Assembly (NCBI RefSeq): GCF_000972845.2
Contig: NC_040027.1
Span: 15,248,793 to 15,312,792 of the forward strand
DNA length: 64,000 nucleotides
Direction: 5' to 3'
Source: Larimichthys crocea
Taxonomy: Eukaryota > Chordata > Actinopteri > Sciaenidae
Of this stretch, positions 59,901 through 64,000 are shown in pieces (position 1 is the first letter of the stretch; each line of letters begins with the position of its first letter). The position numbers and the translations under genes were made by a program. The notes below the pieces were generated by a model, which was not told the DNA's origin, searched no databases, and worked only from the letters and a program-made list of their open reading frames with translations.

Positions 59901-62900
59901 CATAACCTACAATATATTGCGTGTGTGTGCCAGTTTGAACCAACATTTTAACATTTTAGGAGCCCAGAATGGATGAACTAAAGACTGACTGTGGGTAGGA
60001 CATTTTACCACTGTAGAGTTTGAAGCAAGGGGGTTGCAATCAGCAACAAGGCCGCCACTAAATCCTAAACACTGGGCCTCTTTAAAGCATAAAGGGTGAT
60101 TAGGGATAAAGGGTGGTAAAGATGTTGTATAATCACCATCAGTAACTAATCGTCTCAGCTCTAACCCTTATGCACCAAAACTACACACACACATTTCACG
60201 TCTCATCAGGCGCTCGTTATTCTTCTCTTTATACGAACAGGTTTCAAACTGACACCGCAGACCGAACGTGGTGCGCGTGCTTATGTTCATGCTCTGCTCA
60301 TTCGCTTCTGCCCAGCTTCGTTAATATTCACAAGCTGCTCGAATGGATGAGAATAATTTCAGCACATACTTTGTAGGCTCTCCCATGCTCGACCGGTGAA
60401 TCGGGGCGATTATTAAAAAGTCGTCTGCCTGTCTGGAGTTTCGTCACCCTACGGCTGCTAAATTCCCCCTAAGGATTGAATTCGCTTTCACTGTTTTGTT
60501 TCCCCGGTTGAGTTAAATGTGTTTGTTTTTTGTTTTTTTTTTGTTTTTTTAATAAAAGGGACATAAGTTCCTATAGGTGGCATGACATCATTTTAAAGCA
60601 GTGTGCGCTTTAAATAATTATCCTTTGGGATAACAGTCTCTGTAAAGTTTAAAGAGTGTAAAATTTAATTGGACAAAGCAAAAAAAAAAAGTTTTTGTTC
60701 TCTTGAAGCAGAAGATACTGTCTTGAATACAGAGCTGACTCTGTGTGTGTGTGTGTGATTCATTGTGCATCCCAGTCGATTTGAAAAACTACTTTTTGTG
60801 TTGACGTTTGCGGTGCTGTTTGGACGTGCACGTAAAATATCTTTCCAATCTTTGTCGGTGGCTGCTTTTTTCCGAGCAGGATCTGATGTTTTGTTCTCGA
60901 TACAGGTCTGGCTTTTGACTCCTGGGATCTGGACTACTACACGTCCATGTTCCACAGGATTAAAAGGAACCCCACCAGCGTGGAGTGCTTTGACCTGGCC
61001 CAGTCCAACAGGTGGGATTTGTCTACAGCACGCAGATCAGCAGGACTGCTTTGTGTTTGTGCGTGTTTTTACTCTGTGATGTGTTCTATCTAGCGAGCAC
61101 AGCCGTCACTGGTTCTTCCGGGGAAAGATGGAGATCAACGGGCAGGAGCAGAACGAGACTCTCTTCAGTCTTATAATGGACACCCAGCGGCACAGCAACC
61201 AAAACAATGTCATCAAGTTCTGCGACAACAGCAGGTAGGAGTGGAAACAACATTTCGTGTGTGTGTGTGGGTCTGTGTGTTCTTTTTGGCACTCAATATA
61301 AAATGTGTGTGTGTTCAGTGGTATCAAAGGGATCGAGCTGGAGTGTATTTACCCTAAAGATCCATCCCAAGCCAGTTCGTACGAGACCCGGCGCTCACTA
61401 AGACATGCCATCTTCACCGCAGAGACGCACAACTTCCCGACAGGTCAGGACACACAAAACATCGTGTTTAATTCCAACTTTAGTTGTTCTTTTTTTCCCC
61501 CCTAAATAACTAACATCGTCATCTGACCTCCAGGTGTAGCTCCATTCAGCGGTGCCACCACGGGGACAGGAGGTCGTATCAGAGATGTCCAAAGTGCTGG
61601 ACAGGGAGGCCACGTCATCGCCGGCACTGCAGGATACTGCTTCGGCAACCTGCACGTCCCAGGTGTGGCAGAAAGACAACAAGCTTCACTTTCTTTACTG
61701 GAAATGAAGCAAACGTAAAATAAATCAGTAATATTTCTCTTCTTACTGTCTATCCTCCAGGTTACGTTCTCCCCTGGGAGTCTTCAGGCGAGGGATGGGA
61801 ATATCCGACCAGCTTTGCCCCTCCACTGCAGGTGGCAATCGAGGCCAGCGATGGCGCCTCAGACTACGGCAACAAGTTTGGAGAACCTGTCCTGTCAGGT
61901 AGAGAACCAAACTGATGCATGCCTGGAATTACTCTAACAGTTCATTCTTCATAAATTTTTCTGATTATTGATAAATCTGCTGATGATTAATTGTTGTTGC
62001 ATTAACAGTGATGTGTCCAGTTAGACCAACAGTCCAAAACCTAAAGATTCTCAATTTACCATCATATATGACGGCGACTGACTGACTGACTGACTGTTTT
62101 GTAGCCAGCTTCAAGTGGACGTTTGAGGAACTGCAGTTTTTGGCACTTCTGTGTTGGCCTAATTTTACAGCCACAGAGATTACTGATAGAATATTTTCTG
62201 TAGTGTATAAAATGTCTTAAAATGTTTGATAGATATAACCAGAATCTGTCCGTCATGTTCAGACAAACCAGCAAATGTTGAGTGGTGTTTCTGTTTGATA
62301 AAAGACTCAAACAGTCTCTCTACAGATTGATCTGATCTAATGCCCTCCTGCAGGTTTCGCTCGTTCGTTCGGCATGCGTCTGGCTAACGGAGAGCGGCGA
62401 GAGTGGATTAAGCCAATCATGTTCAGCGGTGGTCTCGGCTCTATTGAAGATAAACATGTGAAGAAAGAAGAGGCAGAGGCTGGTAATGTTCTTAGCATGT
62501 TTAATCGATGCAGAGGCTACATTCACATGCATGGATCAATGCCTCAGTCTCCCTCTGCTGTGCTTCTTGATTAGGAATGGAAGTGGTGAAGATCGGAGGG
62601 CCGGTGTACAGAATCGGCGTGGGAGGAGGAGCGGCCTCCTCTGTAGAAGTACGTCGGCTTCAGTAAATAAGATTAGCAGTGACGTCACCTATGTGCCAAA
62701 GTTTCGCTGTAATTAAAAACATTTTTGGCTCGCAGGTCCAGGGGGACAACTCCAGCGACAGAGATCTGGGTGCGGTGCAGAGAGGAGATGCTGAGATGGA
62801 GCAGAAGATGAATCGCGCTCTCAGGGCATGCCTGGAAAGAAGCGGCGGGAACCCGATCTGCAGTATACATGATCAGGGCGCAGGGGGAAACGGTACACGA

Positions 62901-63951
62901 CAAATGTTTTTTTTTTTTTGTGGCTTTAATAATGAGACAAAAGTTTGACATTAAATCATATTATCATCTTCAGGTAATGTGCTTAAGGAGCTCAGCGAGC
63001 CAGCGGGAGCTGTAATCTACTCAAGTAGATTCAAGGTAGTAGAACAAACACAGAGATACACATTCTGATAATCCTGAATTTATATTGCTCTTATTGTTTT
63101 CTCTCTGTCTTTGTTTTTTTTAGAAAGGTGACCCCACGCTGAGCGTGCTGGAGCTGTGGGGTGCAGAGTATCAGGAGAGCAATGCCCTGCTGCTCCGTCC
63201 ATCAGACAGGGACTTCCTAGAGAGGGTGTGTCAGAGGGAGAAGTGCCCCGTTGACTTTGTGGGAAACATCACTGGTGATGGCAAGGCACGTTTCAGCCTG
63301 GATCAAGTGGATAAATGCACGTACAATCAAGTCTGCACAACCTCGAGTGTCAGCGTCATGTTTATTTCAATCTCGCACAGATTGTGCTGGTGGATGACGA
63401 GGGAGGCAGCGGCGATCAAGCAGACAGGGGGCGCTGTCCCGTCGACCTGCAGTTGGAGTGGGTTCTGGGGAAGATGCCCCAGAAGGAGTTTAAGATGGAG
63501 CGCCTGGCCCAGACGCATCAGCCTCTGGCTCTTCCTGCTGGGCTGCAGGTCAAGGATGCACTGGAGAGAGTTTTACGTTTGCCTGCTGTGGCGTCCAAAC
63601 GTTACCTGACCAACAAGGTGTGTGTGTGTGTTGCACGTGTTACGCGGCTTCTGTCTTTAGAAGATCATGTGTGCAGACACTTTGTGACTCCCCGTGTCTT
63701 CGCTCCCTCCCCTCTCTCAGGTGGACCGGTCTGTGACTGGGTTGGTTGCCCAGCAACAATGTGTCGGCCCTCTTCACACCCCATTGGCTGACGTGGCTGT
63801 TGTTGCTCTGTCGCCGTTCAGCCTGGAGGGAGCAGCCACCGCCATCGGGGAGCAACCAATTAAAGGCCTGGTCTGTCCTGCAGCAGGGGCTCGCATGGCT
63901 GTTGGAGAGGCTCTCACCAATCTGGTGTTTGCCAGGGTCACAGCTCTGAAG
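56999..63951 (+). CDS. pfas: Phosphoribosylformylglycinamidine synthase (FGAMS), 5' part; continues past the window
   Basis: Fourth step of de novo purine synthesis: FGAR + glutamine + ATP to FGAM + glutamate + ADP + Pi, cytosolic (purinosome). Sixteen coding exons here: 56999-57119, 57284-57419, 58329-58434, 58528-58726, 60906-61011, 61094-61234, 61319-61443, 61534-61662, 61761-61898, 62354-62482, 62575-62648, 62736-62892, 62974-63035, 63124-63285, 63381-63617, 63721-63951 (donor GTGAGC follows), 751 codons of about 1340 expected. The N-terminal PurS-like domain and linker are followed by the first synthetase half: SNSEHSRHWFF, AETHNFPTG (HNFP 307-310), SGATTGTGGRIRD, ASDYGNKFGEPVL, WIKPIMFSGG, IGVGGGAASSV, HDQGAGGNGN (513-522), LWGAEYQESNALLL, ASKRYLTNKVDRSV. 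The second synthetase half and the C-terminal glutaminase domain lie outside. The N-terminal 100 residues diverge from mammals, as is normal for the family. Intron 63286-63380 uses a GC donor. Confidence 0.98.
58882..58914 (+). other. Candidate 33-nt in-frame cassette exon in pfas
   Basis: A T-run and TCTTGCAG acceptor at 58880-58881 and a GTAATA donor at 58915 bracket 33 nt. These would add ALCEYTVSAAR between DDL and GLAFDSW without a frame change (phase 1 on both sides). It is not part of the family consensus. A second acceptor at 58873 would give 41 nt and break the frame. May be a decoy pair of sites. Confidence 0.25.
59290..60090. mobile_element. Dispersed non-autonomous element copy, interrupted
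   Basis: Left part AATATGGCAGAAATGT...AATGAGCCTTTTATATCTACAGA (59331-59383). Right part (about 59950-60088) carries AGCCCAGAATGGATGAACTAAA and ends GGTTGCAATCAGCAAC...CACTAAATCCTAAACACTGG. These words match a teleost repeat ending in ACTAAATCCTACACACTGGACCTTTAA that I recognise as common. The same family occurs in this window at 7928-8075. The segment of about 0.5 kb between the two parts looks like a later insertion. No transposase is seen. Confidence 0.55.
59652..59903 (-). CDS. Unassigned ORF inside a pfas intron (83 aa), doubtful
   Basis: Minus-strand frame beginning MSQYKEVFDAQDIRRGLTVA and ending in SWFY, with an amino-acid composition like a globular protein (K, E, L, G, A mixed, no low complexity). 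It lies in the part of the intron that interrupts the repeat copy, opposite in orientation to pfas. No promoter, splice sites or family were recognised. It may be a remnant of an inserted element or gene fragment, or chance. Confidence 0.2.
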   Translation of the reverse strand: MSQYKEVFDAQDIRRGLTVALLGIMSKSLNGRAKKYLLSSLKGYMAETDSLYITHAEGLGPHSDEAHYKFIEAAEISVLSWFY

Positions 63952-64000
63952 GTGAGCGAGTAATTAAGAGTGTGAGGAAAATGAAAACACATGATGGTCG

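Larger units (their letters stand above)
58727..60905 (+). other. Large pfas intron (exon 4 to exon 5 of the coding set)
   Basis: 2.2-kb intron holding a repeat copy (about 59290-60090), an 84-codon minus-strand open frame inside it (59652-59903), poly(A)-like DNA at 59443-59465 and (TG)n at 60739-60757. Confidence 0.65.

Noticed and set aside
1..64000. tRNA, rRNA, CRISPR arrays, operons, insertion sequences and phage modules
   Set aside because: Looked for on both strands; nothing with the required cloverleaf boxes, regular spacers or transposase frames. All coding signal is spliced vertebrate genes.

Overview
This is a vertebrate nuclear genomic window, almost certainly from a ray-finned (teleost) fish. 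The genes are multi-exon with GT-AG introns and AT-rich non-coding DNA. Microsatellites are dense: (GA)n, (CT)n, (GT)n, (TAGA)n and (TTTC)n. Several dispersed repeats match sequence families that are common in teleost genomes. No bacterial, phage or CRISPR-type organisation is present. The species cannot be named from the sequence alone.

Five protein-coding genes can be assembled exon by exon with consistent splice phases. (1) mmachc, minus strand, 9800 down to 6717, 5 coding exons, 266 aa: intracellular cobalamin processing. (2) A coiled-coil gene, plus strand, 10955-15710, head-to-head with mmachc across a shared promoter of about 300 bp. Its position and orientation match CCDC163 beside human MMACHC. 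It has two in-frame alternative 3' terminal exons. (3) A mucin-like single-pass membrane protein, minus strand, 26996 down to 19601, 5 coding exons, 330 aa, which I cannot name. (4) ipo13, plus strand, 29992-51946, complete with 22 coding exons and 961 aa. (5) pfas, plus strand, from an inferred non-coding exon ending at 55354, with coding sequence 56999-63951. Only the first 751 codons lie in the window and the gene runs off the right edge.

Layout: 1-6700 has no recognisable gene and holds a nested pair of dispersed repeats (about 3337-4150) and GA-rich low-complexity DNA. 6717-15710 is the mmachc/ccdc163-like divergent pair. 15711-19600 is gene-free and may include the 3' UTR of the mucin-like gene. 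19601-27000 is the mucin-like gene, and 27000-29450 is intergenic. 29450-52465 is ipo13 with a 6.1-kb first intron. 52466-55160 is intergenic, with locally duplicated blocks that continue into pfas intron 1. 55160-64000 is pfas.

The genes do not form one pathway. mmachc (B12 cofactor supply) and pfas (de novo purine synthesis) both belong to one-carbon/nucleotide metabolism, and ipo13 is a nuclear transport receptor. The most notable observations are: a ZNF143/THAP11-type element with tandem CRE-like sites between mmachc and its neighbour; a miRNA-like hairpin in an ipo13 intron; a microsatellite that forms the polypyrimidine tract of an ipo13 exon; a GC-AG intron and a 33-nt in-frame candidate cassette exon in pfas; a protein-like ORF inside a repeat in a pfas intron; and complementary GA/CT tracts around the signal-peptide exon of the mucin-like gene.
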